From contig CP154956.1 of assembly GCA_039621445.1 (NCBI GenBank), forward strand, positions 85,618,474 to 85,682,473: a stretch of 64,000 nt of DNA. The letters run 5' to 3'. A program made the translations under genes and the position numbers. Within the stretch, counting starts at the first letter, position 1; every line of letters begins with the position of its first letter. The notes beneath the pieces are model-generated. The model was not told the origin of the DNA, made no database searches, and saw only the letters and a program-made list of their open reading frames with translations. Origin of the DNA: Euglena gracilis (lineage: Eukaryota > Euglenida > Euglenophyceae > Euglenales). Below, piece after piece: positions 21,979 through 34,446 of this stretch.

Positions 21979-22298
21979 CAGGTCGACGGCCATGGTGGAG
22001 CGAAAGAACAACGCCAGGTCGACGGCCGCGGTGTACCGAGGGAACAACGCCAGGTCGACGGCCGCGGTGGAGCGAGGGAACAACGCCAGGTCGACGGCCG
22101 CGGTGGACCGAGAGAACAACGCCAGGTCGACGGCCGCGGTGGACCGAGGGAACAACGCCAGGTCGACGGCCGCGATGGACCGAGGGAACAACGCCAGGTC
22201 GACGGCCGCGGTGAACCGAGGGAACAACGCCAGGTCGATGGCCGCGGTGGACCGAGGGAACAACGCCAGGTCGACGGCCGCGGTGGACCGAGGGAAGA
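21979..22298 (+). repeat. 36-bp tandem array, about nine copies
   Basis: Unit gaacaacgccaggtcgacgg plus ccgcggtggaccgagg, highly uniform. As 36 is a multiple of three, all frames read a 12-residue repeat, but no start or domain suggests a gene. Same family as the 38-bp units at 11687-11815. Confidence 0.95.
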
Positions 22299-22800
22299 CA
22301 GCGCAGCACAACCACGAGGGGGCGTGCTGGAAGGATAAGGGCCCGGGGGGGGGGCGGTCGCTGGTTTCTGAGAGCCGTCTCGGGGGTAGTGGCGTTACAG
22401 GGGTTGGCACATTTCACCCCTTATGATAGGCCTGGGTGTGGTTGCGTATTTTGAAAAGCAGCCAAGGGACTGAGGGGATTGATTGATTGGAGTGATGTGG
22501 GCCGGGGAGGTTCATCGCACAAGTAGCTGACCACGTTGGGGGGACATAAAATGTTACACAACATCGGGCGAACTTATTTTCTGACAGCCTGCAAGAAAGC
22601 TGGGGGAACTGAAAAATGAATGAGTGAATGAACATTTACATATGGAATTAAAAAAATGAATAATTGCATACATACGCAAATAACTAAATAAATAAACAAA
22701 TCAATAGAGAGGTAGATGAATAACTGAATAAATGCCAAACAGCCAGACAGACAAACAAACCATCGAATAGGTTATTAAATGAATGAATGAATTAATGTGG
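22299..22800 (+). repeat. Spacer and degenerate tetranucleotide tract of duplicated block, copy 2
   Basis: Counterpart of 11816-12320. The second half (about 22620-22800) is AT-rich with gaat, taaa and cagac/aaac-type repeats. Confidence 0.65.
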
Positions 22801-24420
22801 GTTATGGTGGCTTGAAGGAAAGCTATGGCTGGTACTGTCTATTTGCATTGCAACTGCACCCCCTGTGTTGTTCTTTGTCTCTGCTTTTCTCGGGGTGCTA
22901 GCTGTCGTCCCCCAACCCAAGGCAGACACCTCCTCTGATTGGGCACTGGACCCTGAGAGGCAGGCCCAGTGGGCGACAATGCCCCCGCAACCTTTTGGGG
23001 CCTCGTGCACAACACCAGTCCTGGCCCAGCCCATTGGCTATGGACCGGGTCGTCGGGGGGGGGGGCACAGGTGCGGGGTTGTGCAGACAAGCGCTGTATG
23101 ACAACTCTGACTGGGGGAAATAACTGAAAATGACGCTATCTGAGTGCTGACAGGAGGGGTGACTGGGGGGGTGTTGGTGGGCTCGCGTGCCTTGAACCAG
23201 CTGGGGGGGGGCAGATGCGCAAGCTACGCCCGCTGCGGCCCTGGTTCTTCCAGACGGCAGGACAAGTCCACAGGAATGCAGCAGACTGGGCCGCTGCTGG
23301 GCCAGGGTGGACAGACCCGAGCTGCTAAGTCCTTAGTCCGTGGTCCGTCGACTGGAGTTGGGGCCGGGCCAGGACATCGTTGCATTCACCGGCGTCACTG
23401 GCCAGCACGGCCAGGGCCACCCGTCAGGGTGGAAGTGTGCCTGGGGAGGGGGTGTTTCAACCACACCCAGAAAAAGGAGAGAGTTAATGGTGTGCGCGTC
23501 TGTTTCTGACCGGCTCTATATAAAAAAAACCTCACCTCAAAACGTCCAATTTGTTGAGCATGTGGGTTGGTTATGGGGGGTAAACTTGGTGTTCTCCCGC
23601 AGGGGCTCTTGGAGTGATAAGCTCTTTATTGCCTGCACAATGAGGCTCTCTGGAGGGGAAGGCGCGTGCTGGTTTAAGCTATGCGCAACTTCATTCGCAT
23701 TTCCCCCATTTTGCGCCCTGCCAAGGGAGGGAGGTGATAGCAGTTACAGGACGTTCGATAGCATTTGGGAAGATAACAGCACCACCAGTGTGCAGTGGCT
23801 ACAGCAGAAACAAACTAGATTATATTCAGTGGCTGATAAGCTGGGCGCGTGGTGTGTGGTGAACCGTATATGTAATCGGTCGTCCGTGGGGCTGGGGCCG
23901 GTGCGGGGGAGCACCGTGAGGACTGGTGTCCGGGGAGAGAACAGCTGCTGCCGGTGGGGGGCAGAAGAACACGACGGAGGTCCCCGTGAGGGGTGTGTGT
24001 GGCAACCATGTCCACTCCGCAGGGTGGAGTTCAGGATGTCAGAGCCGGAGTGAGTGGCCAGCACACTCCGGAGTCAAGAGGGGGGTGGGCTTTCGAAAAT
24101 GTGTTACAAATAATGTCGCGAGCAACTCAAATCCAATTTGATATTGAGTCACCCCTTAACCACCTCGAATAAAATGAGAGTATTGACATATAAAAATGTA
24201 AGACAACACCTAGACAAGCCCGCTGAGACTAGGTTGAGGCAAAGAATATGAGAGAGGATGGAGACTCCTGTCTGACACCTGCTCAGCGTCCCAAGTCCTG
24301 CCGTCATCACATGTTTCCAACCATGGTGGGCGGAACTAAAGATCGTCTGCACGGGCTAGATGCAGGCTTACAGTGTACCTATGATATTCAGTTCAGGGGG
24401 TTGTGTGCGCATTGCGGCGG
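22801..24420 (+). repeat. Duplicated block, copy 2, split by repeat D
   Basis: The parts at 22800-23110 and 23880-24420 align with 12330-12970. Between them lies repeat D copy 2 (23150-23450) and about 0.4 kb of sequence without a match. The split indicates insertion into, or deletion from, an ancestral block. Frames of up to 237 codons cross block borders and are not credible genes. Confidence 0.75.
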
Positions 24421-25290
24421 AGTAGGCGGAGAGGGGGTGGAGAAAGCGCAACATGAGGAGCGAGGGAGGCCAGGGAGGTGGGGCACCTGGCGAGGTTGAT
24501 GTTCTGGTTGAGCGTGTGCCCGCTGCGAACTTCGATGGGTGGACCCAGAAAGCCTCCCGGGTTCTAATATTACAATTGGCCCTGGCCGGCCCCAGTGGTC
24601 CCGCGCCGAGGAGGTGTGGGGTCCCAACTCATGCAAAGTCCGGCCCGGCGCGTGCCGGTCCTGGTACAAGGCGACCTGGTCCGTACCAAAAACAGGGGCA
24701 GCGTACGCAAAGTCGTCTCGCGCATTGTGTCGCGTGTGGACGCCTCCACACACACATGAGGAGGCCAGTTCGTCTTCCGGGACTGGACAGTGGTGGGGGA
24801 GTTGTGTTGAGCGGTGAATGACCTCAAATTAATAAGAGTATCCCACCTCTCCTGGTGGGGGGTTCATGCGGGTGCAGAAAACAGGTATGTGCTGGAAATA
24901 ACTGTTCATCAAAGTCAGCCAATGAGAGGGGTTAGAAGAACAGAAGGGGTGTGTACCCTCAGTGTGTGTAAACACTTGGTTGGGTGAGTTGGTTTCAGTG
25001 GTTTGCCAAACTGTGGAGCTGGGGTTTCGGGGTGCTCGGGTGGTTGTGCAGCGGAAAAACCAAAGGGAGTCAACGAAAAGAAAAAGGAAGAACAGGAAAA
25101 ACGAAGAAAAAGGAAGGAGAAGAAGAAGACGAGGGGGGGCACATGTAAAAAGAAAAGAAAAGAGAAGAAGACGAGGGGGGGGGCACACGAGGAGACGTAT
25201 GAGGAGTAAGAGGCCGCCCTGGGGTCACCCTGGCGAAGTCGGACACACTCACCTCAGGGTTGGTGCCAGGGTGAACCAGCCCTTACATTT
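24421..25290. other. No gene recognised; purine-rich tract
   Basis: Mixed sequence. About 25070-25205 is strongly purine-rich (gaaaagaaaaag, gaagaagacg) on the plus strand. Nothing else supportable. Confidence 0.5.
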
Positions 25291-26235
25291 GACAGGGCTG
25301 GGCGGGGGGCGCCGAAAAGCGGCTTAGGGGGGCCACCCAGACCCCAGGGGGGGGGGGGGCACGCACGGCCCTGTGGGGGGGGGGGGGACTGGAATGCAAC
25401 TCGTCCGAATTCGGCTAGCAGACTTCCCAGTGGAGCCTCCCCCCCCTGGCAGGGCTAGCTATTTGATATTTTTTCAAGTGACGGGCACAAAGCGCCGCAA
25501 AAAAATTTTTTTTGCACCCCCAAACCTGGCCAAAAATGCCCATTCTTGGCCATTTTTGGATTTTTTTTGAACAAAGTCAGCCCCCCAAAAATGCAGGGGG
25601 ACCCAAGAGCGGCCCAGGGAGGGCCGCCCGCGACACGACAGGGGGGGGGGCGCCGAAGAACGGCCCAGGGGGGCCACCCAGACGCGGGGGGGTGGGTTCG
25701 CCGAGGAGCGGCAGAGTGGGGCCACCCAGACCCAAGGGGGGGGGGGGGGCCGAAAAGCGGCCCAGGGGGGCCGCCCAGACCCCAGTGGGGGGGGGGGCGC
25801 CGAAGAACTGCCCAGGGGGGCCGCCCAAGACCACCCGGGGGGGGGGGGGCGCACAGACCCGGGGGGGGGGGGGGGGCCGAAAAGCGGCCCAGGGGGGGCT
25901 GCCCAGACCCCAGGGCGGGGGGGCGCCGAAAAGCGGCCCAGGGGGGCCACCCAAACCCCAGGGGGGGGGGGCACGCACGGCCCCGGGGGGCCAGCTAAAA
26001 AAAAAGCGGCCAGGGGCCGCCCAGACCCCGGGGGGGAGGGGGACCAAGACCCCCGGGGGGGGGGGCAGCCCGCGACCCGACAGCGGGGGGTGGGGCGCCG
26101 AAGAACGGCCCAGGGGGGCCACCCAGACCCGGGGGGGGGGGCCGAAAAGCGGACCAAGGGGGCCGCCCAGAGCCCCAGGGGGGGGGCCGAAAAGCGGCCA
26201 GGGGGACCGCCAGCCCCAAAGGAGGGGGGGGGCAA
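25291..26235 (+). repeat. G-rich tandem satellite, locus 2
   Basis: Same units as 8621-9815, in the same orientation. It begins with single units at about 25303-25380, is interrupted by about 200 bp of AT-rich sequence (25390-25595), then runs to 26235. It shares the variant unit with cgacagcggggggtggggcg. Confidence 0.9.
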
Positions 26236-27270
26236 CCGAACCCAGACAACATCACCCAGCAAGGAGAGCCAGGGAGAGCCAGAGCCAAAGCTCGAGCTCA
26301 GCCAAATCCTGAGGCCAGCCCGCAAGGCCGGACGACGTCAGCAACGACGCTCGCCGAACGCCTGCGGAGCACGGCCAGGGGTTGGCTGGCGTCCACCCCC
26401 ACCCGGACCACAGGAGCCCGCCCGCAGCCGGCACGCCAGGCAGCGGCGCAACGAGGGACCGGGAAGCCCCGGCCAGGCTCCTGTGGCAGGGGGGCGAGAG
26501 AGGCAGCGGCCAGGCCCGGAAGCCGGAGGCAAGGCCGAGGAAGGGGAGAGTTGGCGGACCGGCCGCTGCACCTTCCGTTGCCACTATTACAGCCTGCTGT
26601 TGTATATAGCGAACTACTGTGCTAATTCAGCATCAAAATAGCGCAAACCGCTCTCTAACTGTTCTGATGTTTTTCACTGCAGGCTCCCTCCCTTTACCTA
26701 TGATTTCAATTTAAGATTGTGCCTGCTGAATCAAGACCAAGGTACAGGGCCTTTACCAGCTGCAGGCACCTTCCCAAATACCCCCTCCTCCACACCTCTC
26801 CACCATCCCAACAGTGTGTCTTTCCATTCTCTCAGTCCAAGCCTTCCCTTCCCAGTCAGCCTGTCATCTCCCCACATTTTTCCCAAGGCTCTCTGTCATC
26901 AACCTAACCACCCCGCCACCAACCCACACCCCCCCAATGCAATCATTTGTTCTGATCCGACTGTGCAGGGGACATTCCCTGACTGACCAGGGGTCATCGG
27001 CGTACAAGTTCTACCATTGTCCAGCAGGACATCTTCATTTGGGCTTATTATCAGCACCCCTTCTTATCTATCTGGTCCCAGGAGTGCCTACTCTACCTAC
27101 CCACCTTCAATTGGGTGACCCTGCAGAAGTCTTCAGTCTGCATGCCAGAGGACAGCACCCCCACAACTGGGAAGCTGCTCCATTCGTATGTTCTGTGCCC
27201 CTACGTTTGGTTATACCCAGAGATGCATCCCCACCAACTGTCCCTGTCCCAATCCTGTTGTTTTCCATCC
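26236..27270. other. No gene recognised
   Basis: GC-rich sequence to about 26600, then pyrimidine-rich, lower-GC sequence. Short frames only, without motifs. Confidence 0.5.
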
Positions 27271-28290
27271 TTTTGCCAGGACTGTTCAACCCCCCAGTCC
27301 CATTGCAGGAACCCCTGGCCCCATCATTTGTGAAATGTGTTTGCCACCACCCCCTGGCCCCATCATGTGTGAAACGATTGTATGACAGTCCTTTCCTGGA
27401 CTGTTCAACACCCCAGTCCCTTTGCAGGAACCCCTGGCCCCATCATCTGTGAAACATGTTTGCCATTCCTTTGCCTGGAATGTTCAACCCCCCAGTCCAA
27501 TTGCACGAACCCCTGGCCCCATCATCTGTGAGACATTTCTGCCATCACCCCCTGGCCCCATCATCTGTGAAACAGATGGAACATTTCTGCCATCACCGCC
27601 TGGCCCCATCATCTGTGAAACATGTTTGCCACCACCCCCTGGCCCCATCACCTGTGAAACAATTGTTTGCCACTTTTTTGCCTGGAATGTTCAACCCCCC
27701 AGTCCCATGGAGGGAACCCCTGGACCCATCATGTATAAAACATGTTTGCCATCACCCCCTGGCCCCATCATCTGTGAAACAGGTGGAACATTTACGCCAT
27801 CACCCCCTGGCCCCATCACCTGTGAAACAATTGTTTGCCACTTTTTTTGCCTGGACTGTTCAACCCCCCAGTCCCATGGAAGGAAACGCTGGCCCCATCA
27901 TCTATAAAACATGGTTGTCATCACCTCCTTGCCCAATCATCTGTGAAACATGTTTGCCATCACCCCCTGGCCCCATCACCTATGAAACATTTGTTTGCCA
28001 CCCCTTTGCCATGTCTGTTCAAACCCCCAGTCCCATTGCAGGAACCTCTGGCCCCATCATCTGCGAAACATGTTTTCCGTTCCCCCCTGGCCCCATCACA
28101 TGTGAAACAATTGTCTGCCACTTTTTTGCCTGAATTGTTCAACCCCCCCAGTCCCATGGAAGGAACCCCTGGCCCCACCATCTGTGAAACCTGTTTGCCA
28201 TCACCCCCTGGCCCCATCATCTGCGAAAAAACTGTTCGCCGTTCCTTTGCCTGGGCTGTTCAACCCCCCAGTTTCCATTTCAGGAAACCC
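27271..28290 (+). repeat. 39-bp minisatellite with composite longer unit
   Basis: The core ccccctggccccatcatctg then tgaaacatgtttgccatca repeats, alternating with an insert containing ttgcctggactgttcaaccc, cccagtcccatgg and aggaaccc. About 20 cores in 1 kb. A frame is open across much of it because the core lacks stops; no other sign of a gene. Confidence 0.9.
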
Positions 28291-30227
28291 TGGCTCCGTA
28301 GTCTATGAAACACCCCCCCCCTTATGGCCAACAATCTTACCGCCCTTTTTCACCTGTCACGTTTGAACTTCCCCACTAGTGTCTCCTTTCAGCGATTCAG
28401 CCCCCAACCTGCACATGGGAGCAATGTCCCACCTGCAGCTGGCCCTCATCATCTTCAGCTTCCTCTGGGCCTACAGCCTGCCCCAGGGTCTGCAGACCTG
28501 AAGCCGGAGTTAGTGGTGCAGTTTTTTAACAGCACTACCATTTACAACACTCAACCAGCCACTCGGACCGCGCTTCACGCATGTGTTGCTTGCTTTGTTG
28601 GTTGGGTGTTCTCTCTCCTGCAGTGGAAACCTGTGATGCAATCTGGGAGACAGCCAACACCATCAAACAGGAATTCTCTGCCCCCCGCCCCCCCCTCCCC
28701 AAACCTTCGCCAACCAGTGGACCATAATCCCCCCCAACTCCTCAAACAGGAGCTGGCCTATTTACACTTTCAGAGGAAAATCTGTCCACCCCAACCCGTA
28801 GCCTTGGAAAACACCGACGCCCAAAAAAGTTCCGAACCCCACCTCCCTAATCACCGAACCCCCAGATCCAACAGTCCAGCAGTTCCAAACTGCAAAAACC
28901 AGTGTGATCACTCCCAACCACCTGAGATGCCCAGCTTGCACTTGCAATGAACCCAAACAGGAAATTGACCAGCAGGTTTTGCACCCAAAAGATTCGAAAG
29001 TCACCCACAGCTGCCTTTCTCACACCAACGAAAACTCCAGGTCTCTACACCAGCCGATCTCACACCAACACCCACCGTCTCGTAACCTCCGCTTCCCCAA
29101 AAACAACCAAACCCTGCCAATCTGAGACCCCTATCAACTCAAGGCTAAAATCCCAGGCGATCTCGCACCAACACCCTCCCTTCCCCCATACTATTAAAAT
29201 GACCAAAAACCGCCAGCCACAGCCCCCCAACAGCCCCGGGCTACAATCTCAACCACTGTCCAATCATCTCCCAGTTTCTCCGTCAAAAGCAGAAACCCCA
29301 ATGTGCCACCCAACAACAAGCGATCGGCCGGCATCGTGGATGAGCAGGCACCGGTCCCCAGCTTCTCCGCCCAAAAAAGTAACCCCAACGCGGTGCTCAA
29401 TACGAAACTTCCGGCTGGTGCCCACGATGCCCACGATGAGCAGGCACCAGGCCCTGCACAGCCTGCACCATGTCATCTCTGGCAATGTCTTCGTCAGTCT
29501 GCACCCCCATGTAGGATCTTGTCATCACAGATTGCATGCCACGGCATATACAGCCGGGGTACAGTCGCAGCAGGGGCTCGTCACTGAACAGTCTTCCCTG
29601 AACTCTCTTGAATCCATTCTGACATCTGCTTGATGTGCACAACCCACATGGGCATTCCAAGCAGTAAGACAATTCATTCCTCGAGGCCAACTTGCACCCT
29701 TGATACATGCCAGCTTCAGACCATGGCAACTCCACAAATGGCTGAACCATACGTTTTGCTTTTTCCCCTTGGGCGCCAGCTGTCAAAATAATTTTAATAG
29801 CACAAAGCAGTGCACAGAATACCCTTGCAATCAGTGTACGGCATTGCTCCCTAAAATACAGAACAATGCATTGCCAGGATGTGAATTAGAATCTTTCTCT
29901 CTGCGCGACTGTCACAACTTTTCCTTCATTAACCATGGTTATCTCCTTCCATATTTTCCGAGCTGTTAGCCCCTTACTCGAGGCATAACGGTTCTGTAAT
30001 TAGGCTAATATAACCTAATTTAACTCCATTCAACCGATAGAGCCTGATTTCCTCCTTTAATCTGGGTCCTAAACATGCCTCAAAAACCTGCAGCTTTTTC
30101 TAATCACAATACGGTTTGCCTGATGGCAACCTGTCCCACTAAAGGTTCCAATCCATTTCAAACTCTTGCCAGAAATGCTGCCCGATTCATCAAAATAGGG
30201 CTTAGCACCTCCTTCCAGAATTTAAAA
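28291..30227. other. No gene recognised
   Basis: Pyrimidine-rich plus strand to about 29450, then more balanced sequence. Frames of up to 228 codons (Ser/Thr/Pro/His-rich) have no recognisable domains and overlap one another. Short phrases (atctcacaccaacac, atctcgcaccaacac) recur at about 29040-29180. I cannot support a gene. Confidence 0.4.
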
Positions 30228-33200
30228 AGCTACTGGGTCTGCTGGTCCGGCTGCTGCCCAGGCTGTGGCAACCCAACCGGTTGCAGTGGCTGCTGGCTGC
30301 CCTGCCGCAGAGCCCACATGTCAGAGATTATTTGCAGAACCCTCTCGGTTCTGCAGCTGGGTTGGCATATCCACTTTTATAAATCCTGCTGCACCTTCTG
30401 CAACTCGAAAGTGCTCCCCCCAACTTTTGCAAGCCCCTGCCTCATTTTCTCCACCAGCCCACCAAACCTTTTCTCCTGGGAAAAAATCTGATGATATTCT
30501 GACAATTGTGCTGACAATCCGTCAACATTTTTTTGGATTTGTGAGTGTCGTTTCCCTGCCAAATACTAAATACTCTGGTGGAGTATTTGAATAACCCCAC
30601 CAAAACCATGGAGGGCCATATTCATCGCTGAACTTTTTTCACCCAGCTTGCAAACATAATCAGCGAACTGCTGGAGGTGCTGAGCCTGGCCCTGTACCGT
30701 ACTACGCAGAGATACAAAGTCAGCCAGCTATTTTTGCAGCAAAAACGGCCAGCTCTTGGACAGCTTCTGTCTTCCCCGCGCCCCCTGAGCGGGCTGGGCG
30801 GCTTCAAAATTCTTCGCAAACCGCTGAAAATTTTGAGGCACGAGATACCTAATTGGTAAGGCAGGAACCTGATTTTGAACCTGCTTAAAAATTTCCTGTG
30901 GCCGTTTCTTTGACTCGTGCAGCCATGTGCTCCACCAGGTGGATGTCGAGCGGGGGGTTATTGTTGTTGCTGCTGCTGCTGCTGCAGAACCCACTCTTCG
31001 TTGGCTTTTTCCAAAGCCAAACCCGGAAAAGTCAGGTTCTGCACAGTCCACTGGATGTTTCTGTTACTTTTTAAAAATTGTCACCCGGGGGTCTGCAAAT
31101 ACCTGATTTTGTGAACCCCTCCCGGGGGGTGGCTTCAGAACTTGCATAGGCTGGGGGTTGGACCTCCTCCTCACCCCCTTCAATGAAAATATGAGGAGGA
31201 CGAGGGGCTGCAGCAGCCGCTGACTGACCGTGATCAACTTCACGGGGCAGCCGTTTTTGTAGAAGTTCATCACTGCCGCGTGATGAAGCTGGAGTTCGGG
31301 GTCGTCGAGTAGAAGTAGAGCTGGCCTGGTCCCTCAGGTTTTCCTCTGGCTGCTCCACTTCTGCTCTGACCCGTTCGCTGCTGTCACGGATAATTACGTT
31401 TTAAGCCCAGCACATTGACCTGTGCTTGCTTTTCAAATAAAACTTCGCTGTGGTTACCACCCCCCTGCCCTGCCGAGGCACTTGCCGTTTCCTTTGCCAG
31501 CCCATCTAACTGGAATGGTTGGGAGAACTGTAAAAGTGCCACCGGCTATTGGGCTGGTGTTCAAGAAACTGGTTGAGCTGCAGGCAAAGGCAATGCAAAA
31601 GCGGCCCGAAATCAGTTTGGCTGAACCCAGATCCCCACAAATGTGGGACAGATGTTGGAATTTCAGGTTGGGGGTGGCCAGGTTGCAGTTTCCAACCAGC
31701 CGTTTTTTCCAGAGCCTGTTTCAGAGGTTGTGCCTTTGCGATATACGAAGTAAGGTTTTGTGCTGCCTGAGTTACAACATCTCCCAGACTTTTTGTGGGT
31801 GCCAAATTCTGGGGAATCTGCAGTTCTTAGGTCAAACAATTGGACCCGTTTAACCAAAGTTTCCATTGCGGTTCAACCGATTCTCGGCTTGTGTGGTTGT
31901 GGTGCCCAACGTGGTTTGGGGTACCCCTACCACATTTTCAGCGGTTTTGTCATCCATCATTGTAGAAAGTCGGTTCTCCAACACCGAAATTTGTTGTTTG
32001 AGTGTGGTAACTTGTTGGGTGACCGAATTTTCGGTCCTCATTAAGGTTTCACAAAATTCTTGTAAGTTTTCCTGATTTTTCGCAAGGATTTGGTCGTAAA
32101 ATGTGCGAAAATCAAGGGGTAGTTCGACTTCGCGAACCGTTTGTCCATCCGAGGATGGTTTGAGTTCGGAGAACCTTGTAGAAAGTGCTTGTACGCGTTT
32201 TTGTAAATGGGAAGTGGTGGATTGTAATGTTTTGTGTTGGGTATTCAAATTCGCAAGCGCGGTTTCAATGCCGGTGATATCCGGAATTCATCCTTGAATA
32301 CCGTTGCACCGTTGGTGCAAATCCGCAAACGCGGATTCGATTTTGTTCACATCCGCTTGTAACTGATTGTGCAAATCGGTTACAGTGGATCGTAACGCTC
32401 CCATACTGGGATTTTTGGTGGAAGTTTCCGCAAAGCGGCGTTGTAAGTCCCCAATTGCAGTTTGTAGTCCCGAAATATCCGCAAAAGCGGTTTTCAGGTC
32501 TGCAAACGCGATTGGGGATCCGCATTCGCGGTTTGGATGGTAGTTATGACCATTTCTCGGCCTTGGAGTTCCGCATTAGCGGTTTGTAAGCTAAGAATCA
32601 CCACATCGCGGGATTGGAGTTTCGCCGTAGCGGTTTGTAGCGCATTGGAAGCAGTTTCAAGTTTTTGTATGCCGTTTTGCCACTTTTCATGGAGTAAATC
32701 CTGCCGATTCACGATTTCCGCCACTTGAGTGTGCAATGTGGTCAAAGTGTTGGACACTTCACCGCATTTGCAGGAAGTTTGTTTCAAACGAGCAATCCGC
32801 TCTTCCAGTTGTTGAGCAAAAGCTCTTTGTACATAGTTTTCGCGTATTTGTGCAAAATTTTGATGAAAACTCGCGTTTTCATCACCCAAACGCAAAATGC
32901 GTCCTTGGGACTGTTGTACAACATTGTACAAAGTTGAAAAGTGCTCATACGGGACATGTGAGCCAAGTTCCGCACCCGTAGCCGCTTACGAAAAATTTTC
33001 CAGTTGTGTGAACAGTTGTTGTAAATTCTGTTGCGAATGTGAAAATTTTGCGTTATTCCGCGATTCCGCAGTGTGGAGGGTCTCTTGTACTTGTTGGAAG
33101 TTTTGTTCCAAGGTGTTGCGCAAAAATGCGTCAAAACCTTGGTGGAGGTTCTGAAGGTCCATTGTAGTGGAGTTAAAAAAATTTTAGCAAAGCTGTCCAA

Positions 33201-34446
33201 ATTATTGGATATATTGCCAAAGGAAGTCCAGCTTGCCGAAAACGGCCTTGTGACCGTCTTCATCAAATTGCAGGACTTGGTTTAGTGTTTTAGCGCAATT
33301 TTGGACACATGCTTCGATGTGTCGAAATTGCTGTTGTAGTGGGTGGTTCTCCGGTAAATTTGCGACTACGCGCTCAACGGTATTACTGGAGAACTCATCC
33401 CGGTCTTCCTTGGGATCATTGGCCATAGGAACAATGACACCGGCAGTGTGCGGGACCACCAACCGCATTTCTGCGGACGAAGGTAGTTCTGGGATTTCTC
33501 CCAATTGTGGAGGGGCGGGAAGTCCCGAATGGGGCTTACCGGTGGTAGGGCCGGGGGGGGTTGGAAAAAACAAGGTGTTTCCAACCCGTCCTCGTAAGGG
33601 AGGGGCTCTGTTGGCAATTGGGTGCCAAAAGGCACTAATTGCCAGTCCCGTTCGGGCATTCTGCCCACTTGTGAGTCAGACTCCGCAAAAGCGGAGGAGG
33701 TCCGTAGACCCATTGTAGGGTTATGTTGTACCGCAAATGCGGCTGTTTTAACGGTGGGTCCGCGAATGCGGGTTGGGTCCGTAGACCCTTTGAGGGGGGG
33801 GGCACCGCCGAAGCGGCTTGGGTCCGAAGACCCTTGGAGGGGGGGAGCACCACCAAGGATCTTCGGACCCAAGCCGCCTCGGGGGTGCCCCCCCCCCCAA
33901 GGGTCTTCGGACCCATGCCGCTTCAGCGGTGCCCCCCCCCCCTCCAAGGGTCTTCGGACCCAGCCGCTTCGGCGGGGCCCCCCCCCCTCCAAGGGTCTTC
34001 GGACCCAAGCGGCTTCGGCGGTGCCCCCCCCTCCAAGGGTCTTCGGACCCAAGCCGCTTCGTGGAGGGGGGGGGGGCACCGCCGAAGCGGCTTGTTGTAG
34101 GGGGGGGCACCGCCAATGCGGTTTGGGTTCTAAAAACCAGTTGTGAGGGGGGTACCGCTAATGCGGTTTGGGTTCGTAACCCCAGTTGTGCGGGGGGTAC
34201 CGCCGAAGCGGCTTGGGCGTCCGCCCCTTGTATGTAAAAATTTTCCACCGCAGAAGCGGCTTGGGCATCCGCCCATTGTGAATAAACATTTTTTGTCGCT
34301 AAAGTGACTTGGGCATTCGCCCGTTGTAAGGAAAAAGTTTCTGTCGCCGTAGCGACTTCATCTGCAATCTGCAGTCCACGAAGCGAACCTATTAACAAAG
34401 CATAGTTAATAGGTGCGTTTCCATTGTTCGCGTTTGCGCTTTGCAT
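30228..34446 (-). pseudogene. Degenerate gene for a large Ala/Gln-rich coiled-coil protein, unrecognised
   Basis: Reading 34446 down to a TAG at about 30228 gives one coherent protein across several frames. It starts with an ATG (MQSANANNGN) and 16-residue repeats ending ..ANAQ, ..ADAQ, AASAV (34400-34170). It continues as xPPxxxGLRTQ repeats (33.7-34.2 kb), a Pro-rich linker (33.5-33.65 kb), and long heptad-like coiled coil (33.3-31.9 kb: LQTANAELQ, LQTAIGDLQRR, LENRLSTMM). It ends with further helical segments and a Q/P-rich tail (30.3 kb). Shifts occur at C runs (33.5-33.9 kb) and near 32510; in-frame stops occur near 32287 and 30375. No enzyme motif, signal peptide or membrane span is seen. 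It could be a decayed structural gene, a Gag-like element protein or a spliced gene. Function unknown. Confidence 0.55.
33760..34230 (-). repeat. Minisatellite inside the coiled-coil coding region
   Basis: Units of about 45-50 bp with ccgaagcggcttgggtccga and agacccttggaggggggg(c) in both orientations relative to the C run. Adjacent units encode AASAVPPxxxGLRTQ in one minus-strand frame. Variable C-run lengths break the frame. Confidence 0.8.

Noticed and set aside
21960-22310. CRISPR-like regular array
   Set aside because: Units are contiguous 36-bp tandem copies without unique spacers, in eukaryotic repeat DNA.
23340-24053. 237-codon plus-strand frame as a gene
   Set aside because: Crosses a border between two repeat families and is not preserved in the paralogous block near 12.3-13.0 kb.
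28324-29633. Overlapping 208- and 228-codon Ser/Pro-rich frames
   Set aside because: Low-complexity pyrimidine-rich DNA, mutual overlap, no recognisable domain.
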